Shown: positions 1-6,193, counted from the first letter of the stretch. The stretch: DNA of 6,496 nt from CAYIBZ01 sp964361795 (GCA_964361795.1 CAYIBZ010000032.1:1-6496); one strand, 5' to 3'. Notes: generated by a model not told the origin, from the letters alone. Made by a program: numbers and translations.

Positions 1-3000
1 GTTGTAGTCGTAGTCGTTACGCACGCGGATCCATTCCAATATTGTCCTGACGGGCAGGTGGTAGCAGTGTCGGTAGTACTGGTATTCACACAAGCAGTGC
101 CGTTCCAGTATTGGCCGGCTGGACAAGTGGTGGTTGTAGTTGTATTGACTACGCAAGTTGATCCATTCCAATAATAGCCAGTTCCACATGACGTTGACGT
201 TGTTGATGTTGACCCGGTATGAGCTTGGCAGACAGCGCTTGTGTAATTAGCTTCAGAACTCGCGCTAGAATATTCCGCGCATCGGGAAGTATCACTATTC
301 AGCATGCAATATCCGCTCATTTCATGAGCAATTGACGGACAAGTACTGCCAGTCGTAGTGGTAGTCACGCAAGCAGTGCCACTCCAAGATTGCCCAGCTG
401 GGCAATAACCGGCACAGCTTGGGTCAGCACGATCAATAAAGCCGTCTCGATCATTGTCAATTCCATCTGAACAAAGGGCGACAGAATCTTCATAAAGCCC
501 CGTAGTAGATCCGCCACCGGTAGGCGATGTACAACCAGTTATTGTAACCGTATCACCTTGTTTTGCCGATTTGGTCATCGCGCCATCACAATAAATAGAC
601 CTACCGGAACTGTCATTGTACATATAGTGGCAACCGTCACCTAACAAGGTTTTTAACGAAGTATCGCAAGCAGAAGTTGGGGAAGAATATGCCGCAGGCG
701 AACAAGAAGATCCGATCCAGTCACAAGCCAGATCTGTTTCGCAAGTTGCTGAAGTGACTTTAGTCCCGCAACCAGATCCCCCTCCAGTGCTCCAAACTGT
801 GCATCCGGAAATATAATTTGTGGAGCAATTATTCACCGCTGTGGCGCCAGGCAACATATACTTGGCCATAGCACCATCAAAATAAGCATTTCCCATACTG
901 TGACAACCAGAACCAAGAAGATTAATCTGTTCCGCCGTGCAACTTCCAGTGGCGGTTCCGCCGCCAGTCGTTGATCCAGAACAGGCCGGATCCGCTCTAT
1001 CAATCAATCCGTCTCTGTCATCATCAATTCCGTTAGTGCATCCACCGGACACTAAATCTTCATAGGCGCCGGTTTGAAGGCATCTTAATAAGGACCCGGG
1101 CCAATCGCAACTCGCATTAGCTTCGCAAGTCGCGGAAGTAGTGAGACTGGAGCAAGTGGATACTACCGGAAGTGACGGACTGACAGAGCTTTCGTCATTA
1201 TCTTCTTTACTATAACAACCGGTATCTGCCGGATAATCAATTAAACCATCACCGTCATTATCACGCCCGTCGGAGCATTGGGCCGTAGTTGGAGTGATCG
1301 TCACGTACGGAGCACAACTAGGATCGGCTCCATCAATCATGCCATCGCGATCATTATCAATACGGTCAGCGCAAAGAGCGACAGAGTCTTCACGAAGATC
1401 GGGGGATGGCGGAGCCGTTGTACTTGAACTCGCTGGACATTTATAGGAATTGTAATTACTAATATCAAGATATTCCGGATAAACAGCGCTACATCCAGAA
1501 CTATTATTAAGTTGACAGAAACGCTTGCCATTCGCATCCCAACGGCTATGCGCAAATCCTGGGCAGGTAGTCGCATCCCCGTAGTTATTTAACGAACAAT
1601 AGGGACTGCCGGTGCCTGCTACGGGATTATTCCACCTGCAGCCAGCTGTATTTATACATGTAGATTGGCTATAAGAATCACAGCTGGATCCAGGAATTGG
1701 AGTTGGAGTCAAACTAGGTGAACAACCAGCGATAAAATCGGTAGAGCAACTTTTTACAATCTTGGTGCCGATATTCACATATTTGGTCATGTCACTATTA
1801 AAACGAGCGGTGGGACTTTCCGGCATCTGGTGACATCCCGGAATTAAACTTTCTAGTTCAGCGCATTCTTTATCTGTGGGAGTCGGCTGATTTCCAAAAC
1901 CTTCGTCGCTATCATATTTGTCGTAGCACCCAGTATCTGCGGGATAGTCAATTTGGCCATCGCTATCATTGTCGCGACCGTCGGAGCATTGGGCGGTACC
2001 GGAAGTTGGCGATACACAGCCCGGCGTCGTGGCCGTATCGCCACGTTTTGCCGATTTTGTCATTGGCCCATTACAAAAGATATAATTACCGGAATTGTCG
2101 GTATACATTTGGTGGCATCCTTCGCCGAGGAGGTTTTTAAGCGCGGCGTCGCATGAAGAACCCGATGTTGAATACACAACACCAAACTTCGTTTCACATT
2201 CCGCCGCAATTCCGGCTCCACTCCCAGAACCATTTGCAAGGCAGTATGCTTTTGCTTCCGCTAAAGTATTTACGGTGTAACCATTTATAAACTTATAAGG
2301 AAACGAAACGGGGGTTGACGGTTGTGCTTTTCTGCAACCATAATAGGTGCCGCAATCTCGGGAAGTGTAAGTGACATATTTTTCTTCTCCTGCCGGACAT
2401 TCTGAAACTGTCGGTAAAGATGGACAAATTGGCGGCTCAATGGGTTTTTGCGATGGCGGCCAAACATCGGCTAGATACTGGCTAGACGGCTTTTGGCAAT
2501 CGCTTACTTTTGCTTTCAAGGGAAAATCACCCGGCTCAACAAGCGTCACTGTCCCAGAAGTAACTTCTCTGGAACAGGACGGATTACCGCCATAGAGTTG
2601 AGTGCCGTCTGGCTTTGTGACAGAAAAACTTTCTACGCCTTCCGGATCATAAACAACTACGGAATACTTAGTATTGTTGAATTGACCAGAGAAAAGTTGT
2701 TTTAAATAAACGCCAGAATTTGGATATGACGGCTGTTCAATCGGAACACAACGATCAAATGACGGACACTCCCATGGAGGAACTTCGCTCAACCGATATC
2801 CATTAGGACAAATTGACGAAAAGGTTGCTGGACAAACGGCAGGACGATAACAAATATTTTTAGTAGCATTCCATAGATAACCTTCCTTATATCGTTGCTC
2901 GCATTCAGCTTGACTAACTCCCGGCAATTGGCCCGGCTGTTGCCGATATCGCTTTTCGTATCCAGGTATAGGAACACACTCACCCGGCACATAACAGCCA

Positions 3001-4880
3001 CGTTCATCTCGCGACTCAGATTTATAATAACCTTCAGGGCATGGCCGCGCATAAGAATATTGCGGGCAAGAATCTGGAGGGATATAAAACTTACTTGATG
3101 GATCATCAGACCTGTCAATGATTAGTCTTGGCTCGGTTGGCACCGGCGGCGGACCTTGAGGATTATCAAGCCATTCCTTAAATTTTTTCAAAGCCGCTTC
3201 TTTATCAATTCCCGGCGGCAAACCAAAACCCGGTCCGGGTGAAACAAATCCTGGAACCCGACCCGGAGGAAGACCATCTGGGCCTGGCGGAACAAATCTC
3301 GGATAAGGGCCTTTGTAATGCGTCTCAAAAGTACGTTCATACTTCTCTGCCGCAAAGTCACGGTCTACCCAACGGTTCTTTGCGGCTTCGGCAAGACAAA
3401 GAGCGCCGTTTTCTCTGCAAAAAGCCTCCATTTCCGTAAAACTATTAAACGTTTTTTCGCCAATTGAAAACTTCTCACCGCTTCTAAACTTGTCTTCAGC
3501 GCGGCGGCGCGCTTCCAAACCCTTATTGGAATCATTAAACCGGCTTTCAATTTCAGCAACGAAAGACCTTGTTTCCGGAGATTGCTCGGCTAATTGCCGA
3601 AGTTGGGGCAAAACAGATCGAGTAGCTTCATGACAAGTCTCGCTGTACTGCGGCTGACTGCAAAGCCGGGCTTGTGGAACGCCGCGTTGCTGTATCGCTG
3701 TCTCTATGATGCGGTGTATCTGATCTTGCGCTCTAAAATTACCGCGATCATTTTCATGAACAAAATCACGGCACTTTTCCGGATCTATTCTGCAGGCGTC
3801 AAAATCAATTTCTTGGCCTTTTTCTTTGATTTTGCGAACCATCCGGAGCGCGAAGTCTTTTTCCTCTGGCTTAACAAAACCACGGCCAACAAGAAATTCC
3901 ATGCCCCGTTCAACTGCTTCCACGTTGCCCCTTTTACCCTCTTCCTCCATGTAACGGCCAATTAAGGCTGGATCTGTTAAAGTTCTCCCATCGGCAGTCG
4001 TAAAAGTGACATTCTCTGCTTTTTTAACGTAATAATCGGCTACTTGCTGAACTTGGTTATAGGCGTTTTCTAATTGTTTTAACCCTTCTGAACCAAAGAA
4101 ACGGCTGGCAATCCCCCGGCAGACTGCTGGAATGGCAGAAACACCTTGTTTCCGCGCTTCCGGACTGGGATTAAGGCAATAATTACCGCAACCATCAATC
4201 GTATTATCGCCACATTGCAAATCGCCGGCGCGAAGGGCTGTCTGTAAACCAAGACTGGCATCTTGAGATTCAGCGGCTTTTTTTGCTTCTTCAGGCAGAT
4301 ATTTTTGCACATCCTTGTGTTTTGCTAATTTGGCGCAAGAACGCAATATGTCAGTAGATGCCGTATCCGGATCAATAGACCGGCAAGTTTCAAAATCAAC
4401 TCCAAGGTCCTTGGCGGTTTTCACAATTACTTCTTTTTCTTTAACTTTCCCCGGAGTCAAATCAAAATCCTTGGCTAGCGCCGCGTTTTTTTTCACCAGC
4501 CGTTCTGCTAATTTACTGGCCACGCTAACCAGACAGGTGTCGTCTTGGCAGTTTTTCAAATCGTCAATTGCCTTTCCTTTAAGTTCGGAAAGTACGGTAT
4601 CTACTTGCTTTATCTCTTCTTCATCAAAAAGATTATGCTTTTTCCCGATTTCCGCGCAATCAGTTACGAATCGTTCTAAATTACAAAGCGCTTTCGCTTG
4701 ATCAACGTTAGAAATTTTCTGGCCATAGACTTCGCTTAGATCGCCAAGCGCGGCATCTACTCGCGCTTCATGGTCGGCTTCTTGGCCAAATGCAAAAATA
4801 GCCGGCAACAACAAAGCGCTGGCTATTAAAGCAATTGCAAAAAGAGTTGGCCTATAAAAGTAACGCGCCGCGGATAACAT
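1..4880 (-). CDS. Giant secreted cysteine-rich modular surface protein, C-terminus beyond left edge (partial)
   Basis: The frame starts at ATG 4880 and stays open for 1,626 codons to the left edge; I checked each codon for stops and frame. Function is not recognised beyond an exported, disulfide-rich, probably calcium-binding surface protein. Visible layout by residue: signal peptide 1-32; charged, mostly helical region 33-523 with 16 cysteines largely in close pairs; Pro/Gly hinge 524-559; cysteine-rich region about 605-1626 with about 72 cysteines (hand count), made of recurring modules described separately. Five DxDxDGxxD loops suggest calcium binding. Four Cys-Pro-x-Gly/Trp repeats on Thr-rich linkers lie nearest the left edge. 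ATG 4880 is preferred because a hydrophobic signal follows at once and an in-frame TAA lies upstream at 4902-4904; a TTG at 4893-4895 is possible but would lie inside the upstream gene. No Shine-Dalgarno is visible, and the upstream stop is only 7 bases away, so translation may be coupled. Any C-terminal anchor lies outside the window. Confidence 0.9.
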   Translation of the reverse strand, partial: MLSAARYFYRPTLFAIALIASALLLPAIFAFGQEADHEARVDAALGDLSEVYGQKISNVDQAKALCNLERFVTDCAEIGKKHNLFDEEEIKQVDTVLSELKGKAIDDLKNCQDDTCLVSVASKLAERLVKKNAALAKDFDLTPGKVKEKEVIVKTAKDLGVDFETCRSIDPDTASTDILRSCAKLAKHKDVQKYLPEEAKKAAESQDASLGLQTALRAGDLQCGDNTIDGCGNYCLNPSPEARKQGVSAIPAVCRGIASRFFGSEGLKQLENAYNQVQQVADYYVKKAENVTFTTADGRTLTDPALIGRYMEEEGKRGNVEAVERGMEFLVGRGFVKPEEKDFALRMVRKIKEKGQEIDFDACRIDPEKCRDFVHENDRGNFRAQDQIHRIIETAIQQRGVPQARLCSQPQYSETCHEATRSVLPQLRQLAEQSPETRSFVAEIESRFNDSNKGLEARRRAEDKFRSGEKFSIGEKTFNSFTEMEAFCRENGALCLAEAAKNRWVDRDFAAEKYERTFETHYKGPYPRFVPPGPDGLPPGRVPGFVSPGPGFGLPPGIDKEAALKKFKEWLDNPQGPPPVPTEPRLIIDRSDDPSSKFYIPPDSCPQYSYARPCPEGYYKSESRDERGCYVPGECVPIPGYEKRYRQQPGQLPGVSQAECEQRYKEGYLWNATKNICYRPAVCPATFSSICPNGYRLSEVPPWECPSFDRCVPIEQPSYPNSGVYLKQLFSGQFNNTKYSVVVYDPEGVESFSVTKPDGTQLYGGNPSCSREVTSGTVTLVEPGDFPLKAKVSDCQKPSSQYLADVWPPSQKPIEPPICPSLPTVSECPAGEEKYVTYTSRDCGTYYGCRKAQPSTPVSFPYKFINGYTVNTLAEAKAYCLANGSGSGAGIAAECETKFGVVYSTSGSSCDAALKNLLGEGCHQMYTDNSGNYIFCNGPMTKSAKRGDTATTPGCVSPTSGTAQCSDGRDNDSDGQIDYPADTGCYDKYDSDEGFGNQPTPTDKECAELESLIPGCHQMPESPTARFNSDMTKYVNIGTKIVKSCSTDFIAGCSPSLTPTPIPGSSCDSYSQSTCINTAGCRWNNPVAGTGSPYCSLNNYGDATTCPGFAHSRWDANGKRFCQLNNSSGCSAVYPEYLDISNYNSYKCPASSSTTAPPSPDLREDSVALCADRIDNDRDGMIDGADPSCAPYVTITPTTAQCSDGRDNDGDGLIDYPADTGCYSKEDNDESSVSPSLPVVSTCSSLTTSATCEANASCDWPGSLLRCLQTGAYEDLVSGGCTNGIDDDRDGLIDRADPACSGSTTGGGTATGSCTAEQINLLGSGCHSMGNAYFDGAMAKYMLPGATAVNNCSTNYISGCTVWSTGGGSGCGTKVTSATCETDLACDWIGSSCSPAAYSSPTSACDTSLKTLLGDGCHYMYNDSSGRSIYCDGAMTKSAKQGDTVTITGCTSPTGGGSTTGLYEDSVALCSDGIDNDRDGFIDRADPSCAGYCPAGQSWSGTACVTTTTTGSTCPSIAHEMSGYCMLNSDTSRCAEYSSASSEANYTSAVCQAHTGSTSTTSTSCGTGYYWNGSTCVVNTTTTTTCPAGQYWNGTACVNTSTTDTATTCPSGQYWNGSACVTTTTT
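3..404 (-). repeat. Module C: CPxGxxWxGxxCV repeats on Thr-rich linkers
   Basis: Four copies are visible: C1 residues 1493-1505 (366-404, CPAGQSWSGTACV), C2 1565-1577 (150-188, CGTGYYWNGSTCV), C3 1586-1598 (87-125, CPAGQYWNGTACV) and C4 1609-1621 (18-56, CPSGQYWNGSACV). Linkers are Thr/Ser-rich (TTTTTG after C1, NTTTTTT after C2, TTTTT after C4). C2 to C4 are tandem with periods of 21 and 23 residues, and the pattern continues to the left edge, so more copies are likely outside. Synonymous threonine codons vary between linkers. Similar repeats occur in large CPR proteins as I recall. Each unit probably forms one disulfide. Confidence 0.8.
228..1565 (-). repeat. Module E: two CPxxAH...CxLN...C...C units
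   Basis: E1 covers residues 1106-1148 (1437-1565) and E2 covers 1514-1551 (228-341). Shared features in order are CP[GS][FI]AH, then [FY]CxLN (FCQLNN and YCMLNS), then a Cys five or six residues on followed by an acidic or Tyr-rich stretch, then NY and a final Cys. E1 has a longer loop after AH. The copies lie more than 1 kb apart and are clearly diverged, so this is an old duplication within the gene. No family name is known to me. Confidence 0.6.
414..1988 (-). repeat. Module B: five DxDxDGxxD calcium-type loops framed by cysteines
   Basis: Copies are B1 residues 965-993 (1902-1988), B2 1170-1189 (1314-1373), B3 1202-1230 (1191-1277), B4 1281-1300 (981-1040) and B5 1470-1489 (414-473). All contain D-x-D-x-D-G-x-I-D, the ligand spacing of calcium loops in EF-hand, dockerin and thrombospondin type 3 repeats, and resemble the MopE-type putative metal-binding motif. 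Subtype one (B1, B3) reads IDYPADTGCYxK and is followed by an acidic tail. Subtype two (B2, B4, B5) reads DRDGxID[RG]ADP[SA]C, with an Asp at loop position 12, and B2 and B5 share the leader EDSVALC. Calcium binding would rigidify the protein outside the cell (inference). Confidence 0.85.
531..2153 (-). repeat. Module A: four copies of a GCHxM cysteine module
   Basis: There are four copies: A1 residues 910-955 (2016-2153), A2 1006-1053 (1722-1865), A3 1314-1360 (801-941) and A4 1405-1450 (531-668). Each has a Cys, then 10 or 12 residues later the Cys of an invariant GCH[QSY]M, then a [ND]xxM[TA]K box, and ends in GC. Two subtypes are seen. A1 and A4 share MTKSAK, GDT and a C[ND]G cysteine. 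A2 and A3 share M[TA]KY[VM] and CSTxxIxGC. A1 and A4 are also alike at the DNA level (2036-2070 against 551-585). I know no named family for this module. The conserved Cys-His-x-Met could bind metal or simply be structural. Confidence 0.75.
702..1682 (-). repeat. Module D: three C...TC...CxW...C units
   Basis: D1 covers residues 1067-1095 (1596-1682), D2 1243-1267 (1080-1154) and D3 1371-1393 (702-770). Each has four cysteines in the order C-x(5-7)-[ST]C-x(5)-C-x-W-x(n)-C. D2 and D3 are closest (TSATCE, then SCDW and ACDW); D1 reads STCINTAGCRW. The CxW pairing is reminiscent of PSI-like small disulfide domains, but this is only a resemblance. D1 and D3 directly neighbour A modules; D2 sits between B3 and B4. 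Confidence 0.65.
2334..3068 (-). repeat. Module F: three CP...CPxG...C...C units
   Basis: Three segments share four cysteines in the pattern CP-x(5-7)-CPxG-x(n)-C-x(4-5)-C. F1 covers residues 605-635 (2976-3068), with PCPEGYY then RGCYVPGEC. F2 covers 683-711 (2748-2834), with ICPNGYR then ECPSFDRC. F3 covers 819-849 (2334-2426), with ECPAGEEK then DCGTYYGC. F1 and F2 both end in CVP. They are the first modules after the hinge and probably form two disulfides each. The spacing was found by eye and no family name is known to me. Confidence 0.65.
2496..2714 (-). other. Beta-rich Ig-like segment between modules F2 and F3
   Basis: Residues about 723-795 alternate short hydrophobic strands and turns (KYSVVVYDPEG, VESFSVTKPDG, SGTVTLVEPGDFPLKAKV), with only two cysteines, about 40 residues apart. 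This resembles a small Ig-like or fibronectin-like beta sandwich closed by one disulfide. It is the only long stretch in the C-terminal region without close-set cysteines. The fold is inferred from pattern only. Confidence 0.4.
3204..3311 (-). other. Pro/Gly-rich hinge of the giant protein
   Basis: Residues 524-559 are dominated by Pro and Gly (for example VPPGPDGLPPGRVPGF) with no cysteine. Glycine does not fall regularly at every third position, so this is not a collagen repeat. It separates the helical half from the cysteine-module half. A second short Pro-rich patch (QGPPPVPTEP) follows about 20 residues later, so the hinge is probably flexible or extended. Confidence 0.7.
3312..4784 (-). 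other. N-terminal charged, probably helical region of the giant protein with paired cysteines
   Basis: Residues 33-523 are rich in Glu, Lys, Ala, Arg and Leu, with few Pro or Gly, which suggests mainly helix. Sixteen cysteines occur, mostly in close pairs: 66/75, 111/116, 166/182, 223/231/235/254, 363/370, 407/416 and 488/495. Pairs such as ACRIDPEKC and FCRENGALC sit at helix starts and look like stapled helical hairpins of one degenerate repeat type. I recognise no named domain or enzyme motif. The base composition resembles the rest of the gene, so there is no sign that this half was acquired separately. Confidence 0.6.
4785..4880 (-). other. Signal peptide of the giant protein
   Basis: Residues 1-32 have the classic layout: a short N-region with Arg6 and Arg10, a hydrophobic core from about residue 11 to 29 (TLFAIALIASALLLPAIF), and small residues at possible Sec cleavage sites after Ala30 or Gly32. 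The next residues (QEADHEARVD) turn abruptly charged. No lipobox cysteine is present, so a lipoprotein is unlikely. Confidence 0.85.
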
Positions 4881-4887
4881 GTATAAT

Positions 4888-5136
4888 TTATTCAAACGGA
4901 TTTAGAACTTTTTTAACCTTTTCAAATGGGTTCGCTTCTACCCCTTCCAACGGATTGGCTACCTGAAACGGATTGGCGGCTTTTGCCGCTTCGGCAGTGG
5001 CTTTTTCCGCGGCTGATTCGTCCAGTTTTTTAATATCGGCTTCAGCTCTTCGGTAACCGACTGAATCGCCAATTAAATAAACTATCGTTCCCGCGACAAG
5101 AACCGCGATCAGCGCCACTAATTTTCTTTTGTCCAT
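4888..5136 (-). CDS. Small single-helix membrane protein with C-terminal NPF repeats
   Basis: This 82-residue protein has a short basic N-terminus (KRK at 3-5), one hydrophobic segment (about 6-23) and a charged, Ala/Lys/Glu-rich stretch (29-54). It ends in a tail carrying NPF at 55-57, NPL at 61-63, NPF at 69-71 and NPF at 79-81, so the motif recurs every 6-10 residues and finishes one residue from the C-terminus. The hydrophobic segment looks like an uncleaved signal anchor, with the tail probably outside the membrane; topology is inferred. The start at 5136 is the only ATG before the hydrophobic segment. The leader is very AT-rich, with only a weak A/G-rich stretch in place of a Shine-Dalgarno. 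The gene ends 7 bases before the giant secreted protein, so the two probably share a transcript and perhaps a function. I recognise no named family. It may be an adaptor that presents NPF peptides to a partner, but the sequence alone does not show this. Confidence 0.8.
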   Translation of the reverse strand: MDKRKLVALIAVLVAGTIVYLIGDSVGYRRAEADIKKLDESAAEKATAEAAKAANPFQVANPLEGVEANPFEKVKKVLNPFE

Positions 5137-5191
5137 TTTTAATTTTTATTTTTCTTTTCTTTGTCCAACCTTTTTAATATCAATACTTTTT

Positions 5192-5220
5192 ATTTTACAA
5201 AAAGATTGCGCGCGGCACAA
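5192..5220 (-). promoter_or_regulatory. Possible sigma-70-type promoter for the NPF protein and giant protein genes
   Basis: On the minus strand TTGTGC (5215-5220) and TAAAAT (5192-5197) are separated by 17 bases and match the -35/-10 consensus at 3/6 and 5/6. Transcription would begin near 5185, about 50 bases before the NPF gene. The flanking DNA is so AT-rich that chance matches are expected, and the -35 element falls inside the proposed terminator stem. Confidence 0.3.
5199..5220 (-). terminator. Possible rho-independent terminator after the dehydrogenase gene
   Basis: On the minus strand TTGTGC, a 3-base loop CGC and GCGCAA form a 6-bp stem (one G-U pair; positions 5206-5220). It is followed at once by TCTTTTT (5199-5205). 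It starts 23 bases after the dehydrogenase stop, the right place to end the sugar operon. The stem is short, so the call is tentative, and the same bases overlap a possible promoter. Confidence 0.45.
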
Positions 5221-5226
5221 ATAAAG

Positions 5227-5235
5227 TTATCCACA
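5227..5235 (+). other. Single perfect DnaA-box sequence in the intergenic gap
   Basis: TTATCCACA, the strong consensus DnaA box, lies between the dehydrogenase stop and the putative terminator. I noticed no second copy and no dnaA or dnaN gene, so this is not evidence for an origin. It may be a lone DnaA-binding site or a chance match. Confidence 0.3.
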
Positions 5236-5243
5236 GCATTGAT

Positions 5244-6188
5244 CTATTTTTTAGAAAAATGCTTTTTGACCAGATCGGCAATAAAATCTTCGGTAACTTG
5301 CATCGCTTCGTAAGTAGCGCCGCCGAGGTGCGGAACGATCAATAAATTATTTCTGTTGCTGTTCCTTGCGTATTCCACTAAAGGATTATTCTTCAGGTGC
5401 TCGCCGCCGACCTCGTTCCACAGAACATCCAACGCGGCGCCGGCGATTTTTTGTGAATTAAGAGCCGCCAGTAGAGCTTTCTCGTCTATGATTTCGCCAC
5501 GAGATGTATTGATCAGATAAGCGCCCGGTTTCATCAGACTGAATTCTTTTAGGCCGATTAAATTATGTGTTTCCTTTTCCAAAGCAACGTGAATGCTTAC
5601 AATATCAGATTCTTTGAAAAGCTTTTCCATCGGCACTTTTTCAATTCCATGACGCGTCATAGTAAGCGCGTCAACATTTGGATCTGTTCCTAAAACTCGC
5701 ATCCCTAGAGCTTTTGCATACTTAGCAACAATTTTCCCAAGCCGCCCGCAACCCAATAAACCCAGCGTTTTATGAATAAATTGATGTCCTCTCCATTGAT
5801 TGCGATCCCAGTTTCCTCTTTTTACATCATCAAACGCCCAAGGGAGGTTACGAATCAAAGCCATCATCAACGCAACCGTTTCTTCGGCAGTGGAAGGAAT
5901 ATCTTTTAGGAAGCCGGTGTGGCCCTTAAGGGAAATTACTTTAATGCCGCGCTTTTTCGCTTCTTCCAAATCTATGTGATTCAGGCCGGTCGTCGGAGTA
6001 GCAATGACTTTTAAGCGCGGCATTTTTTCCATCCAACGTCTATCAATTTTATAAGCGAGCTGTATTACTAAAATATTCGTATCCGTCTTCGGTTTAGAAC
6101 CAAAATAAACTCTCCCTAATGATCGATAAATTGCCAATGCTTTTTCCGAATAATCTTTTGGTTCCGTAATTTGTATAACAAATCGCAT
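5244..6188 (-). CDS. D-2-hydroxyacid dehydrogenase, NAD-dependent (phosphoglycerate dehydrogenase-like)
   Basis: This complete 314-residue protein has normal family length. It should interconvert a D-2-hydroxyacid and its 2-keto acid with NAD(H) in the cytoplasm; the substrate cannot be read from sequence. Family hallmarks in order: substrate-side loop TTGLNHID (66-73); STAEE (99-103), equivalent to the usual SVAE; nucleotide-binding GLLGCGRLG with GxGxxG at 146-151; Asp169 at the end of the next strand, favouring NAD over NADP; and the expected catalytic triad Arg230 (NTSRGEIID), Glu259 (DVLWNE) and His287 (PHLGG). The stretch between Glu259 and His287 looks several residues longer than in typical SerA proteins, with a YARNSNRNN segment. 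From memory, this form occurs among hydroxyacid dehydrogenases near surface-sugar genes. The gene begins 5 bases after the cytidylyltransferase stop, so it is co-transcribed and likely serves the same surface-glycan pathway (inference). SerA-type serine synthesis or lactate formation remain alternatives. Confidence 0.93.
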   Translation of the reverse strand: MRFVIQITEPKDYSEKALAIYRSLGRVYFGSKPKTDTNILVIQLAYKIDRRWMEKMPRLKVIATPTTGLNHIDLEEAKKRGIKVISLKGHTGFLKDIPSTAEETVALMMALIRNLPWAFDDVKRGNWDRNQWRGHQFIHKTLGLLGCGRLGKIVAKYAKALGMRVLGTDPNVDALTMTRHGIEKVPMEKLFKESDIVSIHVALEKETHNLIGLKEFSLMKPGAYLINTSRGEIIDEKALLAALNSQKIAGAALDVLWNEVGGEHLKNNPLVEYARNSNRNNLLIVPHLGGATYEAMQVTEDFIADLVKKHFSKK

Positions 6189-6193
6189 AGCTT

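Noticed and set aside
1..404. CRISPR-like or satellite array at the left edge
   Set aside because: The repetition follows codons: spacing is a multiple of three, similarity is stronger in protein than in DNA, and there are no constant direct repeats with unique spacers.
531..2153. GCHxM motifs as c-type heme sites
   Set aside because: Heme c attachment needs CxxCH. These have a single Cys directly before His, and I saw no CxxCH in the translated protein.
1337..3559. Short minus-strand frames in other phases (for example 2789-3118, 3365-3559, 1337-1576)
   Set aside because: They overlap the intact frame that encodes patterned cysteine modules, and their translations are hydrophobic or low-complexity shadows.
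3594..4701. Plus-strand open frames of 123 and 128 codons (3594-3965 and 4315-4701)
   Set aside because: They lie wholly antisense to the continuous minus-strand frame, have no domain signature, and no promoter or ribosome site of note. They are shadows of the giant gene.
5227..5235. Replication origin at the DnaA box
   Set aside because: I noticed only one box, with no dnaA or dnaN neighbour. A single nine-base match can arise by chance in several kilobases.
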